From Paractinoplanes maris (GTDB taxonomy: Bacteria > Actinomycetota > Actinomycetes > Mycobacteriales > Micromonosporaceae): a stretch of DNA of 64,000 bases. Both the position numbers and the translations under genes were made by a program. Shown here piece by piece: positions 51,066 through 58,918 of the stretch (positions are counted from its first letter, which is position 1; every line of letters begins with the position of its first letter). The stretch covers positions 558,001-622,000 of the forward strand of contig NZ_JALPVL010000001.1 of the NCBI RefSeq assembly GCF_023544465.1. The letters are read 5' to 3'. The notes under the pieces are model-generated. The model was given only the letters and a program-made list of their open reading frames with translations. It made no database searches and was not told the origin of the DNA.

Positions 51066-52114
51066 TGGGCACCAAGCGTCACTTCCGCGTCTGGCGGGGC
51101 GATTCGGCCGGCGGCGACATCGAGGACTTCGACGTCGAGGTCAACGACGGTGAGGTCGTGCTCGACATCATCCACCGGTTGCAGGCGACCCAGACGCCCG
51201 ATCTGGCCTGCCGGTGGAACTGCAAGGCCGGCAAATGCGGTTCGTGCTCGATGGAGATCAACGGCAAGCCGCGCCTGGGCTGCATGACCCGCATGTCGAC
51301 GTTCGAAGAGGACGAGACGGTCACGATCACGCCGCTGCGCACGTTCCCGGTCATCCGCGACCTGGTCACCGACGTGAGCTTCAACTACGACAAGGCCCGC
51401 GAGACCCCGGCCTTCGCGCCGCCGCCCGGGGTGGCCCCGGGCGACTACCGCATGCAGCAGATCGACGTCGAGCGGAGCCAGGAGTTCCGCAAGTGCATCG
51501 AGTGCTTCCTCTGCCAGAACACGTGTCACGTCGTGCGCGACCACGAGGAGAACAAGGCCGCGTTCTCCGGTCCGCGCTATTTCATCCGCGCCGCCGAGCT
51601 CGACATGCACCCGCTCGACGACCGGGAGGACCGCAAGGAGTACGCGCAGTCCCACCAGGGCATGGGCTTCTGCAACATCACCAAGTGCTGCACCGAGGTC
51701 TGCCCCGAGCACATCAAGATCACCGACAACGCGATCATCCCGATGAAGGAACGCGTCGTCGACCGCCGCTACGACCCGCTGGTCTGGCTCGGCCGCAAGA
51801 TCTTCCGCCGCGACCAGCTCGACGACTCCGAGTCGATGGCCCCGAGCACCTCGGTCGGCGTCACCGATGTGGCCAAGGGCGCGCCGTTCACCCACACCCG
51901 GGGTCCCGAGGGTCCCGAGGTGCGCGAGGACGGCCGGATGGACGTCTCCGAGATCTCACTGCCCACCCAGGGCGGTCCGTCGCCGTTCGGCGACCAGGAG
52001 TTCCCGATGCCGCCCGGCCGCGTGGCCTATCAGCAGCCCGCGCCGCAATACCCCCACCACGGTGAGGACGGCGACCACAGCACCGACGGCCGCCACAGCA
52101 CCGAGACCCACTGA
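51065..52114 (+). CDS. sdhB: Succinate dehydrogenase iron-sulfur subunit
   Basis: 349 residues, about 100 longer than E. coli SdhB. [2Fe-2S] cysteines lie in CRWNCKAGKCGSCSMEI and later CMTR; the [4Fe-4S]/[3Fe-4S] cysteines lie in CIECFLCQNTC and CNITKCCTEVCPEHI. The C-terminal extension (residues about 250-349) is low complexity with a His-rich end (YPHHGEDGDHSTDGRHSTE) and is not part of the family core. It passes electrons from SdhA to SdhC. Confidence 0.93.
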   Translation: MGTKRHFRVWRGDSAGGDIEDFDVEVNDGEVVLDIIHRLQATQTPDLACRWNCKAGKCGSCSMEINGKPRLGCMTRMSTFEEDETVTITPLRTFPVIRDLVTDVSFNYDKARETPAFAPPPGVAPGDYRMQQIDVERSQEFRKCIECFLCQNTCHVVRDHEENKAAFSGPRYFIRAAELDMHPLDDREDRKEYAQSHQGMGFCNITKCCTEVCPEHIKITDNAIIPMKERVVDRRYDPLVWLGRKIFRRDQLDDSESMAPSTSVGVTDVAKGAPFTHTRGPEGPEVREDGRMDVSEISLPTQGGPSPFGDQEFPMPPGRVAYQQPAPQYPHHGEDGDHSTDGRHSTETH

Positions 52115-52156
52115 CGCTGATCGCCCGGCCGCCGGCCCCTCGCCGGCGGCCGGCGC

Positions 52157-52912
52157 TCAGACCGCGGGCGGCTCGGCGCCGCTCTTCGTGAGCCACAGCT
52201 CCAGCCCGTCGAGCAGACGGTCCAAACCGAAGGCGTACGTCTCCTCGAGCACCCGCTCGGGATCGTTCCGCAATGGTCCGGTCTCCTTCCGCCACTTCTC
52301 GTAGTTCGGGTTGTCGGGCGCGAGCCGCTCCAGGTAGGGCTCGACGTCCTCGGCGACCTCTTCCCAGGTCTTGCCGGTGCGCTTGAGGGCCGACTTGATC
52401 GCCGCCTCGGAAGTCGCCGACCCGATCGCGTGCGCGTTGAGCGTCGCGGTCGCGTGGGACAACGGCATGCCGCTGAAGCCGGCCGCCGTGAAGAGCGCCA
52501 CGAGCCGCTCACCCAGGCGCATCGCATTGGGTCCGAGCGTGGGGTGCAGACCCAGCAGGCCGATCACCCACGGATGCCGCAGCAGGGCCGACCGCATGCC
52601 GTTGGCGCTGATCGACGCGCCGACCCGCCAGTGGGTGTCACCCGGCTCGGGCACGTAGATCTCGCCGAACACCTCGTCGACGGCCAGCTCCAGCAGTTCG
52701 TCCTTGTTCGCCACGTGCCAATAGAGCGAGGTCGCCCCCGACCCGAGCTTTGCGCCCAGCCTGCGCATGCTGAGCCCGGCCGGCCCCTCCGCGTCGAGCA
52801 ACTCGATCGCCGCCCGGACGATCTGCTCCCGGCTCAGGCTCGGCTGACCGGTCTGCGCGCGCGGCGGCCGCAACCAGACCGAACCGGTGAACGAATCGGA
52901 CGTAGACGGCAT
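52157..52912 (-). CDS. TetR family transcriptional regulator
   Basis: 251 residues. HTH around SREQIVRAAIELLDAEGPAG and GAKLGSGATSLYWHVANKDE, followed by a TetR_C_1-type ligand domain. This subgroup (with DKE/ELLELAVDEVFGE) typically represses MFS efflux pumps. It is divergent from such a pump, so it very likely controls that gene and itself. ATG 52912 has AAGGGAAG 5 nt upstream; ATG 52936 is in frame but poorly supported. Confidence 0.9.
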   Translation of the reverse strand: MPSTSDSFTGSVWLRPPRAQTGQPSLSREQIVRAAIELLDAEGPAGLSMRRLGAKLGSGATSLYWHVANKDELLELAVDEVFGEIYVPEPGDTHWRVGASISANGMRSALLRHPWVIGLLGLHPTLGPNAMRLGERLVALFTAAGFSGMPLSHATATLNAHAIGSATSEAAIKSALKRTGKTWEEVAEDVEPYLERLAPDNPNYEKWRKETGPLRNDPERVLEETYAFGLDRLLDGLELWLTKSGAEPPAV

Positions 52913-52948
52913 GCAACTTCCCTTCGACCTGGCCATTCTAAAGCCACC

Positions 52949-52961
52949 CGAACAGTGTTCG
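52949..52961. promoter_or_regulatory. Palindrome 1 in the tetR-MFS intergenic region
   Basis: CGAACA-G-TGTTCG, perfect arms. Candidate TetR operator. It resembles an SOS box, but the spacer is one base too short. Confidence 0.5.
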
Positions 52962-52970
52962 AGCCGACTG

Positions 52971-53001
52971 GTACGGTGTGCGAGCCAATCGCACACCGTA
53001 C
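52971..53001. promoter_or_regulatory. Palindrome 2 (13-bp arms) in the tetR-MFS intergenic region
   Basis: GTACGGTGTGCGA-GCCAA-TCGCACACCGTAC, perfect 13-bp arms, ending just before the ribosome site of the MFS gene. It contains a TACGGT -10 box for that gene. It is the most likely TetR operator, by position and length. Confidence 0.65.
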
Positions 53002-53014
53002 GAGAGAGGCTGTC

Positions 53015-54529
53015 ATGACTGAGCGCAATCCTCGGCGCTGGTTGATTCTCGGCGTGCTCTGCTTGAGCCTGCTGGTGGTCGTTGTCGACAACATGGTGCT
53101 GAACATCGCGATCCCGTCGCTCATCCGCGACCTCGGCGCGAGCACCGCGCAAATTCAGTGGATCATCGACGCGTACATCCTCGTCTTCGCCGGCCTGCTG
53201 CTAACGGCGGGCAGCCTCTCGGACCGCCACGGCCGCCGCCGCGGCCTGGTCATCGGGCTGGTTGTCTTCGGCGGCGCCTCGGTGCTGGCCACCCTCAGCC
53301 GGACCCCGGAGCAGCTCATCGCGACCCGCGGGCTGATGGGGATCGGCGCCGCCTTCCTGATGCCGGGCACCCTCTCGATCCTGACCACGGTCTTCGCCGA
53401 GGACGAGCGCAAGAAGGCGATCGCCATCTGGAGCTCGGTGCTCATGCTCGGCGCCCTGGGCGGGCCGAGCCTGGGCGGCCTGCTGCTCGAGCATTTCTGG
53501 TGGGGCTCGATCTTCCTGCTCAACGTGCCGATCGCCATTCTCGGCATCGTGGCCGCGCTCGCCGTCATCCCGGAATCGCGCGGGCACGCCAACCGGCCCG
53601 ACCTGCTCGGTGCCCTGCTCTCCATGATCGGCATGACCGCCCTGGTCTGGGGCGTCATCAACTCGGCCCAGCACGGCTGGGACTCGGCGTCCACACTCGG
53701 CGGCTTCATCGTGGCCGCGATCGGGCTCACCGCCTTTGTGCTGTGGGAGCGCACGGTCGCCGAGCCGATGCTGCCGTTGAAGCTCTTCCGCGACCGCAAC
53801 TTCGCGGGAGCCAGCCTGTCCATCGTTCTCCTCTCCTTCTCCGCCGGCGGGGTACTGCTCGCCCTGACGCAGTACTTGCAGTTCGTACTCGGCTACGAGC
53901 CCCTGAAGGCGGGCACTGCCTTCATCCCGATGCTCGTCACCGCCATGGTCTTCAACGGCGTGGGCGTCCTCGTCGACAAGAAGTTCGGCACGCGCACGGC
54001 CCTGGCGGCCGGTCTGCTGCTCATGGCCGGCGGCTTCGGGATCCTCTCCTCGCTCACTCCCTCGGACGGTTATCTCAAGCTGGCGTTCGCCCTGGTCGTG
54101 ATGGGCATGGGCAGCGGCACGGCCGGGCCTGCCGCCTACGGCACCCTGATGAGTGCCCTCCCACCGGAGCGGGTCGGCGTCGGCTCCGCGGTGAACGACA
54201 CCGTGCAGCAGGTCGGCACGGCATTGAGCGTCGCCGTGCTTGGCAGCGTGCTCACGGCCACCTATCGCGCGGCCATGCCGGCCGAGGTGACCGGCCAGGC
54301 CCGCGACTCGATCGGCGACGCGTTGCGCATCGCGGCGTCGACCGGGGACGCGGCCCTCGCCCGGGTCGCGCAGGACTCCTTCGTCTCGGCTATCGCGTCA
54401 ACCTCCCTGATCGGCGTCGTCGGCGGCCTCGCCGCGGCGGTGGTGGCGGTGGCCGTCCTGCGTCCGAAGCCGCCGGTGGCCGCCTCCGAAGATGCCGCCA
54501 CCGAGCCGGAGTCGCAACTGGCCGGCTGA
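53015..54529 (+). CDS. MFS drug efflux transporter, DHA2 (14-TMS) type
   Basis: 504 residues with about 14 spans. Motif A (SLSDRHGRRRGLVIG), motif C-like GALGGPSLGGLLLEHFWWGS and VNVPIA-like FLLNVPIAILG indicate the DHA2 family. Proton-driven export of an unknown drug or metabolite is expected. ATG 53015 has AGAGAGG upstream. Divergent from the TetR gene; two palindromes lie between them. Confidence 0.9.
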   Translation: MTERNPRRWLILGVLCLSLLVVVVDNMVLNIAIPSLIRDLGASTAQIQWIIDAYILVFAGLLLTAGSLSDRHGRRRGLVIGLVVFGGASVLATLSRTPEQLIATRGLMGIGAAFLMPGTLSILTTVFAEDERKKAIAIWSSVLMLGALGGPSLGGLLLEHFWWGSIFLLNVPIAILGIVAALAVIPESRGHANRPDLLGALLSMIGMTALVWGVINSAQHGWDSASTLGGFIVAAIGLTAFVLWERTVAEPMLPLKLFRDRNFAGASLSIVLLSFSAGGVLLALTQYLQFVLGYEPLKAGTAFIPMLVTAMVFNGVGVLVDKKFGTRTALAAGLLLMAGGFGILSSLTPSDGYLKLAFALVVMGMGSGTAGPAAYGTLMSALPPERVGVGSAVNDTVQQVGTALSVAVLGSVLTATYRAAMPAEVTGQARDSIGDALRIAASTGDAALARVAQDSFVSAIASTSLIGVVGGLAAAVVAVAVLRPKPPVAASEDAATEPESQLAG

Positions 54530-54533
54530 GCCC

Positions 54534-54574
54534 TGTGGACAACTCGCCACCGGAACAAATCGGGCTGTGGACAA
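54534..54574. promoter_or_regulatory. Two DnaA boxes in direct orientation
   Basis: TGTGGACAA at 54534-54542 and 54566-54574 is the exact reverse complement of TTGTCCACA, the preferred actinobacterial DnaA box. The two lie 32 bp apart in a short non-coding gap upstream of the AlkB-like gene. Confidence 0.65.
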
Positions 54575-54585
54575 CGGAACGATCT

Positions 54586-54601
54586 TCGAACAGCCGTACT
54601 A
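54586..54601. promoter_or_regulatory. SOS-box-like sequence overlapping the AlkB -10 box
   Basis: TCGAAC-AGCC-GTACTA: the left half matches the actinobacterial LexA box exactly (TCGAAC), the right half matches GTTCGA at four of six positions. It overlaps TAACAT (54600-54605), the -10 box. Confidence 0.35.
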
Positions 54602-54605
54602 ACAT
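54600..54605 (+). promoter_or_regulatory. -10 box for the AlkB-like gene, leaderless
   Basis: TAACAT, 6 nt before ATG 54612. Confidence 0.5.
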
Positions 54606-54611
54606 GGCGGC

Positions 54612-55259
54612 ATGACCAGCACCTATCAACCGTCGATGTTCGATCTGCCCGGTGATGCCGGCGGCGGCCCAGCCTCCGGCATCAGCGAGCTCGCCGGTCA
54701 CGTCACCCGGCATCACCTCACGGCCGGCGCCTGGGTCGACGTGCTGCCGGGCTGGCTGCACGGCTCGGATGAGGTCTTCGAGACCCTGCTGGGCATCGAC
54801 TGGCGGGCCGACCGCCGCCAGATGTATGACTCCGTCGTCGACGTGCCGCGCCTGCTGCGCTGGTTCGGCGGCGACGAGGAGCTGCCCCACCCCACGCTGA
54901 CCGAGGCCAAGGCCTCGCTCAACGCCCACTACGCCGACGAGCTCGGCGAGGAGTTCGTCAGCGCCGGCATGTGCCTTTACCGCGACGGCCGCGACAGCGT
55001 CGCCTGGCACGGCGACACACTGGGCCGCTCGGCCCGCCACGACACGATGGTCGCCATCGTCTCGGTCGGCTCGCCCCGCCACCTCTCCCTGCGCCCACGG
55101 GCGGGCGGCCACGACACGCTCCGCTTCCCCCTCGGCCACGGCGACCTGATCGTCATGGGCGGCTCGTGCCAGCGCACGTGGGAGCACGCCATCCTCAAGA
55201 CCGCCAAGCCCGTGGGCCCGCGCATCAGCATCCAGTTCCGCCCGGCCGGCGTCGCCTGA
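54612..55259 (+). CDS. alkB: AlkB-like 2OG-Fe(II) dioxygenase, alkylated DNA repair
   Basis: 215 residues. The 2-oxoglutarate/iron site is visible: HxD in AWHGDT (His133, Asp135), distal His192 in WEHAI, and Arg204/Arg210 in GPRISIQFRP for 2OG and substrate. SLNAHYADE and MCLYRDGRDSVAWH are AlkB-type. It would remove N-methyl lesions from DNA or RNA by oxidation. Leaderless ATG; it is preceded by two DnaA boxes and an SOS-like site. Confidence 0.9.
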   Translation: MTSTYQPSMFDLPGDAGGGPASGISELAGHVTRHHLTAGAWVDVLPGWLHGSDEVFETLLGIDWRADRRQMYDSVVDVPRLLRWFGGDEELPHPTLTEAKASLNAHYADELGEEFVSAGMCLYRDGRDSVAWHGDTLGRSARHDTMVAIVSVGSPRHLSLRPRAGGHDTLRFPLGHGDLIVMGGSCQRTWEHAILKTAKPVGPRISIQFRPAGVA

Positions 55260-55403
55260 CCGCCCGAGGCCGAGCCTGCACCGGCGCGGCCACTGCCACC
55301 TCGACGTCCGGTTCCGCGCTCTTTGCACAGCGGGCCACGAGATGCCCCACGCTGCCCGCCATCGTGCGATAAACACCGATGGAAACAACTTGGAAACAGG
55401 CGG

Positions 55404-55441
55404 TTGACGTGCACGGAGAGAAAGTTACACTGCGAGTGTAA
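55404..55441 (+). promoter_or_regulatory. Promoter with overlapping TetR-type palindrome for the liv-APH-ACAD operon
   Basis: TTGACG (55404-55409), a 16-nt spacer and TACACT (55426-55431) form a strong promoter. TTACACT-GCG-AGTGTAA (55425-55441) is a perfect palindrome covering the -10 box and start region, as for a repressor. The TetR gene at the end of the operon is the obvious candidate protein. Confidence 0.7.
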
Positions 55442-55533
55442 ATAGTTGACCTTCATGCTCCACTGAGGACGGGCTGTGCCGTTCGGCGCTTCCGTTCGTC
55501 CGGCCACTCCGCCGCTCCGAGCCGAGGTGACCA

Positions 55534-56262
55534 ATGTCAACGGATCCGCGAACCGACCCCGCCGACACCACCGATCAGGGCCTGGCCCTGCACCACATCA
55601 CTGTTCGCTTCGGTGGGCTGCTCGCCCTCGACGACGTCTCCCTGCGGATCACGCCGGGCCACATCGTCGGGATCATCGGGCCCAACGGCGCGGGCAAGAC
55701 CACCCTCTTCAACGTGATCTGCGGTTTCGTCACGCCGCAGTCCGGCGCCCTGAGCCTGGACGGAAAGCCCTTCAGCCCCCGGCCGCACCACCTCAACCGG
55801 CGCGGCATCGCCCGGACGCTGCAGGGTGTCGGGCAGTTCGGTGGCATGACCGTCCTGGAAAACGTGCTGGTCGGCGCCCGCTCGCGCAAACCCGAGGCCG
55901 ACGCCTGGGAGGCTCTGGAGCGCTGCGGCGTCGCCGAGCACGCCCGCGCCCTGCCGGGGTCGCTGCCTTACGCCAAACGTAAACGGGTCGAGCTGGCCCG
56001 CGCCCTGGCCGCGAAGCCGCGCATCCTCATGCTCGACGAACCGGCCGGCGGCCTCGACGCCGACGAGATCCGCTGGCTGGCCGACCTGATCCAGGACGCG
56101 AAGACCACCGTCCTGCTGGTCGAGCACCACATGGAGCTGGTCATGTCGGTCTGCGACGAGATCCTCGTCCTCGACTTCGGCAAGCCGATCGCGCTCGGCA
56201 CCCCGGCCGAGATCCGCACGAACGACAAGGTCGCCGAGGCCTACCTGGGAGCCGCCGCATGA
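55534..56262 (+). CDS. livG: Branched-chain-type ABC transporter ATP-binding protein LivG
   Basis: 242 residues. Walker A GPNGAGKTT, Q-loop in ARTLQGVGQFGGMTV, Walker B ILMLDEPAGGLD and switch His in LLVEHHMELV are present. The signature LPYAKRKRVELARALA is degenerate compared with the usual LSxGxxR, though LivG proteins often vary here. With LivF it forms the ATPase dimer of a HAAT-family importer. First gene of the long operon; ATG at 55534 with a GAGG upstream. Confidence 0.88.
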   Translation: MSTDPRTDPADTTDQGLALHHITVRFGGLLALDDVSLRITPGHIVGIIGPNGAGKTTLFNVICGFVTPQSGALSLDGKPFSPRPHHLNRRGIARTLQGVGQFGGMTVLENVLVGARSRKPEADAWEALERCGVAEHARALPGSLPYAKRKRVELARALAAKPRILMLDEPAGGLDADEIRWLADLIQDAKTTVLLVEHHMELVMSVCDEILVLDFGKPIALGTPAEIRTNDKVAEAYLGAAA

Positions 56263-56963
56263 CCGCCCTCCTCGAGGTCGAGGGGCTGACGGCGGGATAC
56301 GGCGCCGCCCCCGTGCTGCACGACATCACCCTCACCGTCCAACCCGGACAGATTGTCGCCGTCCTCGGGGCCAACGGCGCGGGCAAGTCCACGCTCCTGC
56401 GAACCCTGTCCGGCCTGCTGCCCGCCACCAGCGGCCGCATGCTCTTCGACGGCACCGACCTGCGGGGCATCAAGGTCGAGCGGATGGTGCATCACGGCAT
56501 CGCCCACGTCCCCGAGGGCCGCGGCGTCGTCACCGAGCTGACCGTCGAGGAAAACCTGCGCCTGGGCGGTCTCTGGCGCAAACCGCAGCCCTCGCTGGAG
56601 CCGATCTACGAGCTGTTCCCCCGGCTCGCCGAGCGCAAGGGCCACCTCGGCCATCAGCTCTCGGGCGGCGAACGCCAGATGCTCGCGCTCGGCCGCGCCC
56701 TGGCCGCGCAGCCCCGGCTTCTGCTGCTCGACGAGCCCTCCCTCGGCCTCGCCCCCAAGATCACCGCTCAGATCATGGCGCTGCTGCGTGACCTGCGCGA
56801 CCGCACCGGGCTGGCCGTCCTGCTGGTCGAGCAGAACGTCCGCAGCGCGCTCTCGATCGCCGACCAGGGGGTCGTGCTGTCGCTGGGCCGCATCGTGACC
56901 CGCCACGACGCCGCGACACTCGTCGACGACGCCGACCTCCGGCACGCCTACCTGGGGTTCTGA
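56259..56963 (+). CDS. livF: Branched-chain-type ABC transporter ATP-binding protein LivF
   Basis: 234 residues. Walker A GANGAGKST, signature LSGGERQMLALGRAL, Walker B LLLLDEPSLGLAPK and switch His-equivalent in LLVEQNVRSAL (LivF has Q) are intact. ATG overlaps the livG TGA by 4 bp. Pairs with LivG. Confidence 0.92.
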   Translation: MTALLEVEGLTAGYGAAPVLHDITLTVQPGQIVAVLGANGAGKSTLLRTLSGLLPATSGRMLFDGTDLRGIKVERMVHHGIAHVPEGRGVVTELTVEENLRLGGLWRKPQPSLEPIYELFPRLAERKGHLGHQLSGGERQMLALGRALAAQPRLLLLDEPSLGLAPKITAQIMALLRDLRDRTGLAVLLVEQNVRSALSIADQGVVLSLGRIVTRHDAATLVDDADLRHAYLGF

Positions 56964-56964
56964 C

Positions 56965-57846
56965 ATGGACCGTTTTCTCTTCCTCACCTTCGACGGGCTC
57001 AGCCGGGGCGCCGTCTACGCGGCGTTCGCGCTGGCCCTGGTGCTGATCTGGCGGGCCACGCGCATCGTCAACTTCGCGCAGGGCGCGATGGCGGTCGCGA
57101 CGGCGTACGTGGCCTATTCGGTGGCCGACGCGACCGGCTCCTACTGGCTGGGGTTCATCGTCGCGCTGCTGGCCGGCCTGCTGCTCGGGGCGGGTGTCGA
57201 GCGGGTCGTCATGCGCTTCGTCGACCACTCGTCGCCGCTCAACGGGGTCGTCGTCGCACTCGGGCTCGTGCTGATCATCCAGGGCGTGCTCGGCATGATC
57301 TACGGCAACGAGTTCCGGCCGGCCACGGCGCCGTTCAGCCGGGACGCGTTCGAGATCGGCGGGGTCGCCCTGCTCTCGCGCTACGACCTGTTCGTGTTCG
57401 CCGCGGTGGGTGCGGTGGTCGTCCTGCTGACGCTGCTCTTCACCCGTACGCCCACCGGTCTGCGCATGCGGGCGGCGGCCTTCGCCCCCGACGTGTCGAG
57501 ACTGCTCGGTGTCCCGGTGGGCGGCATGCTGACACTGGGCTGGGCGCTCGCCGCCGCCGTGGGCTCGCTCGCCGGCATGCTCGTGCTTCCGACCGAGCTG
57601 GGCCTCAATCCGACGGCCATGGACATCGTCTTCATCTCCGCATTCACCGCGGCCGTGGTCGGTGGCCTGGACAGCCCGATCGGCTCGGTGCTCGGCGGCC
57701 TGATCGTCGGGCTTCTGCTCTCGTACATCAGCGGTTATCTCGGCGCCACGGTCGCCCCGATGGCCGTCCTGGCCCTGCTCGTGGTCGTCCTTCTGAGCCG
57801 GCCGGATGGTCTCTTCTCCCGATCGTCGAAAGCGAGAACGGCATGA
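56965..57846 (+). CDS. livH: Branched-chain-type ABC transporter permease LivH
   Basis: 293 residues with about eight spans. The N-terminal LSRGAVYAAFALALVLIWRA, NFAQGAMAVATAYVAY and GLDSPIGSVLGGLIVGL are LivH hallmarks. It forms the membrane channel with LivM. ATG 1 nt after the livF stop. Confidence 0.92.
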   Translation: MDRFLFLTFDGLSRGAVYAAFALALVLIWRATRIVNFAQGAMAVATAYVAYSVADATGSYWLGFIVALLAGLLLGAGVERVVMRFVDHSSPLNGVVVALGLVLIIQGVLGMIYGNEFRPATAPFSRDAFEIGGVALLSRYDLFVFAAVGAVVVLLTLLFTRTPTGLRMRAAAFAPDVSRLLGVPVGGMLTLGWALAAAVGSLAGMLVLPTELGLNPTAMDIVFISAFTAAVVGGLDSPIGSVLGGLIVGLLLSYISGYLGATVAPMAVLALLVVVLLSRPDGLFSRSSKARTA

Positions 57847-57910
57847 CTGACTGCACCGGAGTCAGCGAAGCGTCCGTAGGGCCAGCAAGGCAAGCCGAGG
57901 GAGGCTCAGC

Positions 57911-58918
57911 GTGACGGTCGTCCGGGATCGGGTCACCACCAGACTGGCTGTGCCGACCATGCGTAAGCAGAGTCCGCTGATCATCCTGGTGCTCGGGGCG
58001 ATCGCGGTGGTCGCGCTGACGTACACGTTGCCGCCGTTCCGCACCTATCAGCTGGCCACCGTCGGGGCCTATCTGTGTGTCACCGCCGGCCTGACCGTCC
58101 TCACCGGACTGAACGGTCAGCTGTCGCTGGGTCACGGCGCACTGATGGCCACCGGCGCCTACACGCTGGCGCTCTGGCAGAACAAGTTCAACCTGCTCGT
58201 CGTGGGCATCATCGTGGCGATCCTGGTGACCACGGCCGTCGGCGCCGTCATCGGTCTGGCCGCCGCGCGACTGCGCGGGCCCTATCTGGCCGGCCTCACC
58301 CTGGCCGTCGCGGTGGTCGTGCCCTCGATCACCAGCACGTTCGACGGGACGTTCAACAGCGACCAGGGCCTGTCGGTCGTTCTCAACCCGCCCCCCGAGT
58401 CGATGACCGTCGAGCAGTGGCAGGCCTGGGTCTGCTGGGGTGGCGCTCTGCTCACCGTGTTCACGCTGGCCCTGCTGACCCGGGGCCGGTTCGGGCGCGA
58501 CATGCGGGCCGTCCGCGACGACGAGACAGCAGCCCGTCTCGCCGGCATCAGCGTGGCCCGCACCCAGGTCACCGCGTTCGTCGTCTCGGCCGCCTGCGCC
58601 GGTCTGGCCGGTGCCCTGTTCGCGGTGATCGCGCAGAGCGTCTCCCCCGGCGCCTTCCCGCTCACCCTGTCGCTGTTCCTGCTGATGGCGATCGTCATCG
58701 GCGGTCTCGGGCGGCTCACCGGCGCTCTGATCGGCGCCCTCCTGCTGGTCGCCCTGCCCGCGGTGGCCCACGAGATCGGCGAGGCGGCCGGCTCGCAGCG
58801 GCTGGAGGGCAACCTCGCGCTCACGTTCTTCGGCGTCGTCCTCGTCGTCGTCATGCTCGCCGCCCCCGGCGGTCTCGCTTCGCTGCGAATTCCCCTCAAG
58901 AAGAAGGGCCAACGATGA
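57911..58918 (+). CDS. livM: Branched-chain-type ABC transporter permease LivM
   Basis: 335 residues with about nine spans. LTGLNGQLSLGHGALMATGA and MRAVRDDETAARLAGISVARTQ are LivM signatures. GTG 57911 is supported by GGGAGG upstream; ATG 57959 is an alternative. The 64-bp gap to livH holds a small inverted repeat (CTGACT...AGTCAG). It overlaps the binding-protein gene by 4 bp. Confidence 0.9.
   Translation: MTVVRDRVTTRLAVPTMRKQSPLIILVLGAIAVVALTYTLPPFRTYQLATVGAYLCVTAGLTVLTGLNGQLSLGHGALMATGAYTLALWQNKFNLLVVGIIVAILVTTAVGAVIGLAAARLRGPYLAGLTLAVAVVVPSITSTFDGTFNSDQGLSVVLNPPPESMTVEQWQAWVCWGGALLTVFTLALLTRGRFGRDMRAVRDDETAARLAGISVARTQVTAFVVSAACAGLAGALFAVIAQSVSPGAFPLTLSLFLLMAIVIGGLGRLTGALIGALLLVALPAVAHEIGEAAGSQRLEGNLALTFFGVVLVVVMLAAPGGLASLRIPLKKKGQR

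Noticed and set aside
52949..52961. CGAAC-AGT-GTTCG as an SOS (LexA) box
   Set aside because: The spacer is 3 nt instead of 4; placement between tetR and an efflux gene fits a TetR operator better.
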